In this document: piece after piece, positions 1 to 8,467 of the stretch
How the letters are laid out: the number at the start of each line of letters is the position of its first letter
Position numbering within the stretch: position 1 is the stretch's first letter
Origin: Diaporthe sp. PMI_573
Taxonomy: Eukaryota; Ascomycota; Sordariomycetes; Diaporthales; Diaporthaceae
DNA: 64,000 nucleotides
Reading direction: 5' to 3'
Assembly (NCBI GenBank): GCA_021399435.1
Contig: JAJTUP010000033.1
Location: 620,001-684,000 of the forward strand
Notes under the pieces: generated by a model
Database searches by the model: none
The model's input: only the letters and a program-made list of their open reading frames with translations
Told to the model about the DNA's origin: nothing
Translations under genes and position numbers: made by a program

Positions 1-155
1 AGGAGCTGCTGGGGCGTATCATCCAGAGCGTCGTCACGCGCTGCCGCGACAGGCTGCCAACTGACGGCGAGGCCATCAAGTCGTGGCCAGCGGCGTACTG
101 GACCAGCGTGCGCAAGGCCATCGAGGCGAAGCAGAGCGAAGGAGAGAGGCGGTAG
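1..155 (+). CDS. 3' end of an unidentified protein-coding gene (partial)
   Basis: An open frame runs in from the left edge (codons start at base 3) and ends at TAG 153-155, giving the last 50 residues of a protein. The tail is hydrophilic and basic (…WTSVRKAIEAKQSEGERR) and looks helical. GC-rich wobble positions match the real genes of this window, and the frame is followed at once by AT-richer, 3'UTR-like DNA, which supports a true coding end. I do not recognise the family, and 50 residues are too few to assign a function. It is convergent with the bL21m gene. Confidence 0.6.
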   Translation, partial: ELLGRIIQSVVTRCRDRLPTDGEAIKSWPAAYWTSVRKAIEAKQSEGERR

Positions 156-1123
156 GCCCAGCCGCTGCAGCGATTGTGTTGTACGGAGTCTCGGATAACA
201 ATGGAGTGTTGTGCTCGTAATGGGAGGGAGACAGGGGAGCTTGTACCCACAATGGGTTTTTGGGTGTGGTAATTTGTGGCCTCTGTGATTGATGATTGAT
301 GATAAAGACTTAAGAGAAAGAGCAAATTGATAAGGGACTGGTTATTGGGAGTGGGGAGAGTGATGAAGAGCTTGTTAGTCGGGCAGCGGTCGTTCCATTA
401 TTTCCACTTTTCACGATATTCCCCCCAAAAAGCAGCAGCATACATCTCACGAGTGGCTGTCTGGCGCATTGCTTGTCGCCTTTTTTCTCTTCTTATTTCT
501 TCTTCCCTTTTGATACCACAACTGTATAGACATGCGGTCTTTTTATTTGTTCCCTCAGAGAGGACAAGCTCGTCTCTTTACAATATACTGCTCAGCGCTT
601 GCTGGATCAGGGGTTTATTGAGTCTGTGGAACTAGACCTTGTGCTGGCTGTGCTGGCTGTGCAATAACGTTTTGAGTGCCCATCTCGAGTGATCCCTCGG
701 CTCTGAAGACCGCAATGGACATGCCTGACCTGGTCCAGTGCGCCCTTGTGATTAGTTAGCATACTCGAGATCTTGAAGTGGCTCTTGGGTATGCCAAAAT
801 TCGGCACAATGATGTTGATTGATATGATACATTTGTGGCTCTTCGGGACCTCTTTGCTAACTAGTTCCAGCCAGGGTATTGTGTCCTCCTTTCGATGCCA
901 TGCCTCACACCCTTGGTCGGAGCCTTTCAGATGCCAAGGCTTAATATGAGCCATTGCAAATGAGCTCAATCCGCCTGCAATCAATATTTGGCTCGGAAGG
1001 AGAAACAATGCCACCAAGTCACAACCGCAGCCCATCCCAGCCCGCCAGCCCGTGATCCTTCCCCTGTTCCATGAGAACATGCCAGGCCAGCCGAAGGAGA
1101 GCCTACACTTCGGCCCGCCCAGC
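156..1123. other. Intergenic region between two convergent genes
   Basis: This stretch should hold the 3'UTRs of the partial + gene and of the bL21m gene on the - strand. The first 450 bases are AT-rich with T-runs. Short open frames exist here but lack protein-like composition or recognisable motifs. No repeat or RNA gene is seen. Confidence 0.5.
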
Positions 1124-1858
1124 TTACTCCTCAAGCTCCTCAGGCGCCTTGATCCTCAGCTCGCTGATGCGCAGGACCGTATACCGATGCTTGCTCTTCA
1201 CAGTCTTGACTTTCCTATTCCGCCGCTTCGTCTTCTCCTTGGTACGCATCGGCTCGCTGTCCACACCAGCTACGACGGCACGGCACTCGTACAGCCGCTC
1301 GTCAACGTAGGCGACCTCGCCACTCGCGGGGTTGCGCGAGCCAGGTCCACTCGGGAGCAGCGTCAGGTCGCGTGAGCCCAGCACCGAGGCCCGGTTCAAC
1401 CGAAGCACGTCTCCGGGGCGCACACCCGGCATGAGGAAGGGAAGCCGCACCTCGTCGCCCGGCGTCACCAGGTACGGCCGCCCGTGGATGTGCAGCGTGA
1501 TGTAGTGCCCGCCCGGCTGCGCCCGCAGCAGGGGCAGCATGTCCTTGACCTCCTGTGGGATCGGCCCCGTCGGCTGCGGTGGGGGCTGCGTGGGCGGTGC
1601 ACGGGGCTTGGGCGTGTTGGGGTGCAGAGTCTGGCTTGCTGTTGTTGCTTTGGCGTGGATTGTGGCGGAGATCTTCTGGGCGCGCGATGCCTCAGAGAAG
1701 GGGCCGCTTGGTGGTGGTGGTGGTGGCGTCGCAGCGGACTCGATGTGTTGCTGTGTCGAGCTGATCCATCGCGCGCGGATGGGCAGCAGGAAGGTCGGTG
1801 GTAGGCGCGACACAGGGCACCGCAGCTCTAGAGCGGAGCGGGCAATTGACCTGCTCAT
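1124..1858 (-). CDS. MRPL49: Mitochondrial large-subunit ribosomal protein bL21m (yeast MRPL49 type)
   Basis: Single-exon gene for a 244-residue protein of the mitochondrial 54S large ribosomal subunit. The ATG at 1858 (MSRSIARSALELRC) is chosen because it opens an Arg/Ser-rich, acid-free presequence typical of matrix import. The frame stays open upstream to about 2014, but that part is low-complexity and sits in the promoter. Residues about 40-100 are a Pro/Thr-rich linker. The bL21 core follows from about residue 105 (EVKDMLPLLRAQPGGHYITLHIHGRPYLVTPGDEVRLP), and the C-terminal part holds the basic RNA-binding stretch KEKTKRRNRKVKTVKSKHRYT and RISELRI, the classic L21 ending. Bacterial L21 is about 100 residues; the extra length is the presequence and linker, as in other fungi. 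Identification is from family knowledge of the core motif. Confidence 0.88.
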   Translation of the reverse strand: MSRSIARSALELRCPVSRLPPTFLLPIRARWISSTQQHIESAATPPPPPPSGPFSEASRAQKISATIHAKATTASQTLHPNTPKPRAPPTQPPPQPTGPIPQEVKDMLPLLRAQPGGHYITLHIHGRPYLVTPGDEVRLPFLMPGVRPGDVLRLNRASVLGSRDLTLLPSGPGSRNPASGEVAYVDERLYECRAVVAGVDSEPMRTKEKTKRRNRKVKTVKSKHRYTVLRISELRIKAPEELEE

Positions 1859-3430
1859 CGTGACGGCGGGTTGGGGGTGCGACAATCTGGCCTTCTCGGT
1901 TCGACTGGGTTGAGAAGCTCGCGGGCAAGCTCTCAAAGTTCTTTTGGCGCTTATGTTGCCGCCACCCCTAACCCTACCCCTCAGAATAACCCATCTGGGC
2001 GCCATCGAGTCCAATGCAAACAGGGGGCTGGCTGCGGGGCTGGCCGCGGGGCTGGCCAGATTTCAATCCCCATCCTCTTGAAATGTAAGTTTCAGTTGGC
2101 CATTAAGGTTTTGACTGATCCTTCCGGCTTTTGCTTGGATGTGGGCCCGCAAACCCTGCAGGAAGAATAGAGTGTTGAAGAGATGAGAGATACCACCAGT
2201 GAGGCCTTGTTCCAGTGCATGAGTCACTCGGCTGCACATAAAGCTTCCAAGATATCGGTGTAAGCCAAAGGGCTGTGCCAAGTGACCTGAAAAGAAGGAT
2301 AGCGGGCCTTGTCAACAGCCATGAGATGTGAAGGTGAAGGATGGCCATTGGGGAGAGACTGGTATCGGAGAAGGGTTTAGGTGTGCCGGATAAGTCCACA
2401 TTGAGGGAGGTGATGAAGACAGAAAAGGCCAAGAAGGCAGGGATGGAAAGTCGATCAGGAAAAGCACGAGTAGATACAGTCAATCCAGGACGGTAAATAG
2501 TACTACTTCAACAAGCCTGCTACTCTTCCTAATTATCCGCCTTTGATTAGACAGGGAGATGGCCCGACATGTAAGTGAATCCCATGAAGCCAAGTGATGC
2601 TCTCTAGTCGCCAGGGCAGTGGGATTCATACAACCTTTAAAACATGGGCACTACTTGGCATAGCCTTTGTCATGCAACAGTAGGCAGTGACTTGAGTGGC
2701 ATTCTCCACAAGATATACACGCTGTCATCATTATCGTTCCGAATTCTGTTATATCTTTGCCCCTTGTGCACAATCCATAATGTGCCTCATCAGTAGAACC
2801 CCAGATGTTACCTGCTGGCTTTTTTTATACAGCTGTATTAGGGTGTCTATGCCTAGGTACACAGAGCAATGATGACAAGGAGGCTCTTCAAATTTATGAA
2901 AATCCGCCTCAATTGACACAGAACATTGCTTATAGGTGCTTGTGTTTGGCCTTAAGACCCCTCTCCTTTTCCCTGATGTATCTATTTCTGGGTCTCAATG
3001 TCTCAAAAAGCCTCTTAGACAATTTCAAAGGATTTCGTTTGCCAACAGACAAAGTGGCAGAAGCCGCATCACTGAATGACTCCAAATCCTAACAATTGGG
3101 GCCGTTAACCTCGTAGTTGGATTGACCTGCTCTGATTCCGACCTTTCTGCTCAGAAGCAACCAAAGACGATTAGCATCACGTCCATCACATCCAAATAGA
3201 AATCACCAGCCTGTGCTCATGTGCCACCATGAAATCTGCTACCTGTCATTTGTAGAATCTCGTGGTCCCGTCATACACTTTACATCACAAAGATCTTACT
3301 GGTGTCTCTGATTTTGAATCATGGTCTAGTTGTGATCCCAGCTACCAGTGAGGTTTGCATAGGCTTAAGTGCTGTGTTGAGAAATGATCACCGTGAGTCT
3401 GTTGCGATTGCACGCATCGGCCCACCTGCA
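1859..3430. other. Intergenic region, AT-richer than its surroundings
   Basis: It holds the bL21m promoter (telomere-like element at 1966-1980) and then, from about 2450 to 3430, DNA clearly lower in GC than the flanks, with TA-rich words. A 95-codon frame at 2805-3092 starts with a hydrophobic stretch but shows no family motif. A TACCTAGG-type word (CCTAGGTA) lies at 2852-2859. No gene is supported. The base shift next to a broken lipocalin suggests decayed DNA. Confidence 0.4.
1966..1980. promoter_or_regulatory. Telomere-like CCCTAACCCTA element upstream of the bL21m gene
   Basis: Two CCCTAA-type units occur in tandem (CCCTAACCCTACCCC) about 110 nt upstream of the bL21m start codon. In fungi outside the Saccharomyces lineage, TTAGGG-binding Tbf1-like proteins are known regulators of ribosomal-protein promoters. 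A role here is inferred only from sequence and position. Confidence 0.35.
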
Positions 3431-3787
3431 ATGCTCGAAATGGCCATTGATTCAAGAGGAAGGACGCACAAACCGTGCCCTGACATGGTCTCACAGGTCC
3501 TGCTTCTACCCAAGTCTGTCTCGACTTTTGACCTTGGCTCCTACCTAGGCACGTGGTATCAAGTGGCAGGCTACGAGGCCGTCTTCACGGCCGGCTGCAA
3601 GTGTATCACGGCAAATTACACGCTCGACGACGACGGGACAGTTGGAGTCAAGAATCAGTGCGAGGCGCTGGGACTGCCCATCTCCATCACGGGATCGGCA
3701 GCTCCTGCCGACCCGGTCTACGGTGTGGCCGGTGTCTTCGAGGTCACCTTTGTCAACTCTACGAATGCATGCCCAGGCAGGATATAG
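3431..3787 (+). pseudogene. Truncated apolipoprotein-D-like lipocalin remnant
   Basis: From about 3520 the frame encodes the N-terminal half of a fungal apoD-like lipocalin. FDLGSYLGTWYQVAG carries the GxW signature of lipocalin motif 1 (here GTWY). CKCITANYTLDDDGTVGVKNQC is strand B/C, and a GVAGVFEVTF strand leads to …NACPG. In intact relatives the CPG is followed by strand residues of the PNYIV type and about 50-60 more residues. Here the frame turns to RI and stops at TAG 3785-3787, and none of the three forward frames restores homology. The N-terminus is also unclear: the first in-frame ATG (3431) gives no secretion signal. A short upstream exon ending at a GTGAGT donor (about 3393) and joining an acceptor at about 3496 is possible. 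I infer a degraded gene. A mis-modelled short lipocalin is the alternative. Confidence 0.55.
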
Positions 3788-4262
3788 GAAAAATCAAGTT
3801 TCACAAGACCAAGCTGAGGCTCAAAATGCCAAGTGACGTCACCCGTCGGACCCCAGTCGCATCATGGTCGCAGTCCGTTTGTCATGGGGCTTGCCAGACA
3901 GCCATAGAGAGCCAAGGGCGCGGGCAAGGTTTTCCAAGTTTCGAATTGTCCACCACGCTCTCGACGGGACACGGTGCACTGGCGGACGGTATTACGGCTG
4001 GGCGGCCCGCTCCGTTGCTCTGTCCCGGGCACCCTCGCGGCTCCCAGGTGCCGTCTGCTGTCCGTCTCTACTGTTCACTCCTTGAACGACCTCCAATGCC
4101 CACCCCACGCCTCTGCTGCTGTACGATACACAGTAGACATGAAATCGCACTTGGTTCCTTGCAGCCCGTGAGAATCGACGCACCTCGCCAGCCCCGAAGC
4201 CGGCTACGGGCAACTACAGACCGCAGCACTGTTAGTCGCAGAGGAGACTATACGTCGTCAAT
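3788..4262. other. Intergenic region upstream of the PMP3-like gene
   Basis: No lipocalin continuation is found here in any forward frame. One exact copy of the dispersed 9-mer (TACACAGTA orientation) lies at 4127-4135, about 130 nt before the PMP3 start codon. The GC content returns to the local norm. Confidence 0.4.
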
Positions 4263-4847
4263 ATGCGCATCTTCCTCGAAAGAGTCACCCTCACATTGGT
4301 CAACATGTTCCGTACGCCCACCGCCCCGACATACTACCTCTCCCCTTTCCCACTCATCAGACTATCAAGTCCTCCTTCCTACATTCAAACCCGCTGACCC
4401 CTCCCTACCCCCCCCCAGTGCCACCTCTCTCGGTGATGCTCGTCGCAGGCGTAGGCATGGACGCCCTGGTAAACACCCTCTGGTTCCTGTGTGGCGTCAT
4501 CCCGGGCCACGTGCACGGCTTCTGTAAGCATCCCTTTTCTCCTGTCACGGATCCCCGTCTTCATGTTTTGGAATGTTCTAGAATGCAACACTTTATGTTC
4601 CGTAGCAGCACTAACCTCATACTTAGATGTGACGTGGACCTACTTCTCGCGCAAGAAGAAGGTTCGCCGTGGCCGCTATCCCGGCGGACCTAAGCCCTTC
4701 ATCTACAGCAGCCGTGTCGTCAACGGCGACGCGAGCGACGAGCGCGTCCGCCAGCTGTGGAGGGCAGAGCAGAGGGCCAACAGGGCGGCGGACGGTGGCA
4801 GGGACGGCGATTTGCGGAGGCAGTCGTCGCGGAGGTGCGAGGTCTGA
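4263..4847 (+). CDS. PMP3: Pmp3/UPF0057 small hydrophobic plasma-membrane protein
   Basis: Three exons: 4263-4311, 4419-4523, 4627-4847 (introns 107 and 103 nt, both GT…AG with agreeing phase), giving 124 residues. Joining the exons restores the family signature: FLPPLSVMLVAGVGMD (helix 1, residues about 9-28, with the Pro-Pro of the UPF0057 motif), NTLWFLCGVIPGHVHGFY (helix 2, with the diagnostic GxIPGHxHxFY) and then VTWTYFSRKKK. Yeast Pmp3 is a 55-residue proteolipid that restrains membrane hyperpolarisation and cation uptake. This copy adds a basic, hydrophilic C-tail of about 65 residues (RYPGGPKPFIYSSRVV, then Arg/Gln-rich), as in the longer filamentous-fungal paralogues. The start is fixed by the short exon 1, which supplies MRIFLERVTLTLVNMF just before the PP motif. 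Salt or stress regulation is known for the family and not visible here. Confidence 0.85.
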
Positions 4848-5456
4848 TGCGTACAGGGGCCCTGGGACGAGGAGAAAAGGGCCAGGCTGGGCCGGGCCGA
4901 GGCCTACGAGCCGCAGGTCGTGCGAACTTTGAATTCAAGGACAAGGTTCCTCGTTCCACTGGTTGCGAGAATACCCACGTCCTTGTTTCCTTGTTTCCTG
5001 TCGCGTGTGTTGTGGACAAGCCGGCCACGCACCGAGCCGCGACGTGTGGTTGAATCCCCCCCCCTAACCACTCCGCTCCCCAACTGCCACCATGGTTGTT
5101 CTGGTTCAATTCCCGGTGGCAGTGGTGCCCATTAATTGGTGCCGTCATCTCTCGAATGCTCTACAAAACAGTTGAGTAATGGCTTTGGCTTTCAGACCAG
5201 GGGATGGGTGTCTTTTCTTCGACAGCACTGGAGATCTTGGCTTGCTCCTTTCGAATACTTCCTGCCTGACACTAGGCAGAGCACCAATTTGAGTGTGCAG
5301 CTACCTTGCCCGTGATTTGGAATAGACTTCTACGATGCTGGGCTCCCTCGCCACCTTGCAAATGCTCAATTCAGGGTATCTACCAAGCCTACCACCCCAA
5401 TTCTAACACCACCTTACAGCAATACTATCAGCGATGGGCCCTGGCACAAAATCGGC
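4848..5456. other. Intergenic region between convergent PMP3-like gene and APC2
   Basis: It contains the 3' ends of both transcription units. There is a C-run at about 5057-5065. I see no further gene, repeat or RNA. Confidence 0.45.
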
Positions 5457-8408
5457 TCATTTCTTGACCAACTTGTATTTGCCACCAACAAGCTCAAGCT
5501 CCCCAAGATCCACCTTCTCCGCAAGGAACTCTTGCAGGTCCTGGTCGCTCCAGGAGAACCCGTCCGTGATCAGCATCCGCATCATCATGGCCAGTTGTCC
5601 CAACTGTGCGTTCGGCATCGAGTTGGTCAGCATGCCCACAATAAACTGCCAGTATATAGCCCTTCTCTCGTTCTCTTTGGCGTCCATCGCGCTAGTGGTG
5701 CCTGCTCGCTTGAGGGATGTGGGCTTGCCTCCCGGCTGTGTCCCGTGGTCGTCTTGCATAACGGCTGGAGCTGAGGCAGCGGGGTGAAGCTCGGGACGAC
5801 TGAGTAGTTGATCTCTGCGCTCGAGCACGACAAAGCTGTCTTGACCGTGTGGGTAGCGGGCGAGGACTTGCTTGGATTCCCAGAACTCGAGGGCTTGCAG
5901 GACAAGTTCCTCATCCATATGCAGGTGCTCGCGGAGATCTTGGACGGTCCGGTGGGCTGGACCACTGTGCTCATTGTTTCCATCGTCATCTTCGTCTTGA
6001 AATGCGTGAATAACCGCCGCCTCGAAGGTCTTGCACTCCACGCTGACGGTACGATCCTCAAGCTCCAGTTCGACAGTGGCCTGGCCGAGTTGGTACAGCC
6101 AGGTGAGTTTGCGTGCTGACTTGAGGTATTCGTAGCCCCTTCCGTACCTCTCCTGTTGTTCCAAGACAGGTCGTGGGAGGGTGAAGGTCTCTTGGACGAT
6201 GTTTGGCCAGTACAGACGGGATAGAATGCGGGCTTGGTAGGGCAGCAGGCCATGTTCCTCTTCATCCAGGTCCAACTGTTGACCGGCATCCATGTGCGAA
6301 GCTGTGGATGCTGGTGTACCGAAAGCCCGAGGAGCCAGTGCTGGCTTCCCCAGCTCCACCATCCGGATCATGCTGTCGACTTTGCGGGAGTCCGAAATGT
6401 CCTTGATCATCACCTCGCAGTTTTGTAGTGCAGACTCGCCGAAACGCTTCTTCAGAAGATCCAGCACCCTCTGCTCCTGCGTGAAATCCGTCTGCGAAGA
6501 CAGTAGATTGTCCGCGATGATTGTTTGGAACTCCTTGATGAAGACATCTTCAGCTCCGAGAGTGCTGATCAATGTGCCAATGACATCCTCGGATCTGGGA
6601 CGTTTATAGTTGACACCCGCGTCAACCGGGTCAGGCACCCAGGTCAGATCATCCCAATCCAGGTCCTCGTCGTCAATCTCCACCCGTCGTTGTTGATCTG
6701 GGTCGTTGAGCAGCATGCAAAGCTCGACCAAATTGCCGCTGGCCCCTGTGCCAGGCCCCAGCTCCATGGGAAACAACGTACCAGTTCTCTTCTGGGCCGC
6801 CTCCACTTCTTGCGGACTAGCGAGCAAGCCTGTGACCACGACACGGACAGCGTCTTCTCGCTGGATCAGGTACAGTTGAAGTGACGGAACCACCCGACTA
6901 AGGAGCACCTTGGAGTGGTCTAAAGCATGAAACGTGCGAATCATGGAAATATAGACTCGCAATATGTCCAGCGTGGACCGAGCAGGGTGTAAAAGCCGCT
7001 TCTGGAGCGCCGCCGAAAAGGAGTCGGTCAATTGCCGTCGACGTTCAGGGGTTGTGACACTGGCCTTAAGGTCATCCAGCGCCCCTTTACTGGCTGGCCA
7101 CTGGAGAACAATGTCAAACAGCTCCGAGATCCGCAAAGCAGCGATGTGACCTATAGCTACTTCCTTCCATTGCTGGAGTTCTGTCAGAGGCACACTAGTC
7201 CTCGTTTTCGAGCCAGAGCCGTCGGTACGACTGCGTACTTCTATGGCTAGGCGAGCGAAGTGGTTTTCTACCCAGTGGCAAAGAGATACGATGCACCAAG
7301 ATGCTGGCGTGAGGCTCATCGACTTGGTGGCACCTTTGTCTAGCCCACAGAGCCCTCGGCTGTTTGCTGAAGCCATCCTCCAGACTTGTGCGAAGGACCG
7401 ACGGACGTACTCTCGCATGTTTCGATCCATGACCTCGGCGAATAAGCCTTGAAAGGCCTCGCCTGCAAGTCCGACTTGTGTGAGGGCCCCCACCAGACGC
7501 AAGAGTCGCTCTCGTGCAGCATCGACCTGGTTGTCATCAACTATGAACTGCTGCAGACTAGAGTGTTTCTGTCCAGATGTAGGGATCTGGAGTGCCTGTC
7601 TCGTGAGAACATCCAGTACTACACGCAGCGATGGCAAAATTGGACCAGTCGAGTTGCTAACCAGTGCATGCAGATCCTGGCGGAATCGAGTCACCATAGT
7701 CTCTGAGCTTCTGAGCGGTGCTCTCAGCTGGTCCCCGTGCTCTATTCCGCGCAGTATCAGGGTCAAGGAGTGGAAGTACTGCTGCAGTGCAGCTTCCAAT
7801 ATGTGTACTGCATTTTCTACGACGAGAAGATGTTCTTCGTACGGTATCTTGTCGTCCTGAAGCCTGGGCTTGCTCGTGACAGGTGTCGCGGCCAGCAAAG
7901 GGTCGACATGCTGGATGAAATGCCGTCTAGCTTGATGGCTATGCCAGGCCAGGATGGTGTAGTCGTGACCACTTCCTGGATTTCTGGCCTGCAGCACCAC
8001 CTGAAGCGCGGTATTGAATGCAACCTCGTCCTCATGAGACTGGAATGGCAACTTCGGAGGTAGAACCCCGGACGATTCTTGGCCTGGCGCTGGATGTGGC
8101 ACCTGCAACATGGTCGTGACAGTGTGCCAAGCACGGTCAAAGGTGGTCCGATCTTCCGCAATTCCGGTGGCATCCTTGCCAGCAATCTGGCCGGGAGCAT
8201 GCTTCTGAGAGGCCAAAGGAGCGAGGAGGAATGAAGCCGTGACTGGGGACAAGACCGCGGGTGGCTCTGTGCGGTTCCCAGGAAATGGCGAGGTAGTGTT
8301 GGGCTGCGGTATCGGTAGCGAGCTTTCGGTAGGAAAAACAGACCGGAGGACCTGGGCCCTCTTCGCCCGCCAATGAGAGTTGGGAGACTGGACGACTTGG
8401 GCGGCCAT
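5457..8408 (-). CDS. APC2: Anaphase-promoting complex subunit 2 (cullin-like scaffold)
   Basis: Single 983-residue frame, ATG at 8408. APC2 is the cullin subunit of the APC/C, the nuclear ubiquitin ligase that triggers anaphase and mitotic exit. It binds the RING subunit APC11 and positions the E2. The N-terminal about 550 residues are helical cullin repeats without strong motifs. Near residue 600 the cullin-homology domain begins (NYKRPRSEDVIGTLISTL, then GAEDVFIKEFQTIIADNLL), followed by RVLDLLKKRFGESALQNCEVMIKDI. The next block, LPYQARILSRLYWP and the GYEYLKSARKLTWL segment, is characteristic of APC2 rather than CUL1/3/4. The C-terminal winged helix (residues about 905-983) ends in LVGGKYKLVKK, the usual APC2 terminus. 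The length fits fungal APC2. Lower-complexity residues about 35-90 and an acidic DEDDDGNNE loop are probably disordered. Confidence 0.92.
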   Translation of the reverse strand: MAAQVVQSPNSHWRAKRAQVLRSVFPTESSLPIPQPNTTSPFPGNRTEPPAVLSPVTASFLLAPLASQKHAPGQIAGKDATGIAEDRTTFDRAWHTVTTMLQVPHPAPGQESSGVLPPKLPFQSHEDEVAFNTALQVVLQARNPGSGHDYTILAWHSHQARRHFIQHVDPLLAATPVTSKPRLQDDKIPYEEHLLVVENAVHILEAALQQYFHSLTLILRGIEHGDQLRAPLRSSETMVTRFRQDLHALVSNSTGPILPSLRVVLDVLTRQALQIPTSGQKHSSLQQFIVDDNQVDAARERLLRLVGALTQVGLAGEAFQGLFAEVMDRNMREYVRRSFAQVWRMASANSRGLCGLDKGATKSMSLTPASWCIVSLCHWVENHFARLAIEVRSRTDGSGSKTRTSVPLTELQQWKEVAIGHIAALRISELFDIVLQWPASKGALDDLKASVTTPERRRQLTDSFSAALQKRLLHPARSTLDILRVYISMIRTFHALDHSKVLLSRVVPSLQLYLIQREDAVRVVVTGLLASPQEVEAAQKRTGTLFPMELGPGTGASGNLVELCMLLNDPDQQRRVEIDDEDLDWDDLTWVPDPVDAGVNYKRPRSEDVIGTLISTLGAEDVFIKEFQTIIADNLLSSQTDFTQEQRVLDLLKKRFGESALQNCEVMIKDISDSRKVDSMIRMVELGKPALAPRAFGTPASTASHMDAGQQLDLDEEEHGLLPYQARILSRLYWPNIVQETFTLPRPVLEQQERYGRGYEYLKSARKLTWLYQLGQATVELELEDRTVSVECKTFEAAVIHAFQDEDDDGNNEHSGPAHRTVQDLREHLHMDEELVLQALEFWESKQVLARYPHGQDSFVVLERRDQLLSRPELHPAASAPAVMQDDHGTQPGGKPTSLKRAGTTSAMDAKENERRAIYWQFIVGMLTNSMPNAQLGQLAMMMRMLITDGFSWSDQDLQEFLAEKVDLGELELVGGKYKLVKK

Positions 8409-8435
8409 GCTGGTTGCGAGCGTGCATGTGTGCCT

Positions 8436-8467
8436 GCGTGGTTGCGTGGTTGCGTGGTTGCGTGCTT
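8436..8467. repeat. Tandem array, 8-nt unit GCGTGGTT x4, in the APC2 promoter
   Basis: Three perfect copies and one copy with a single change (GCGTGCTT) lie 28-59 nt upstream of the APC2 ATG, probably within the 5'UTR or core promoter. Confidence 0.8.

Noticed and set aside
2805..3092. 95-codon frame with a hydrophobic start
   Set aside because: It lies in AT-rich decayed DNA with no family motif; too weak to list as a gene.
5110..5130. GGTTCAATTCC resembling a tRNA T-arm
   Set aside because: The flanking bases do not form the 5-bp stem and no cloverleaf is possible.
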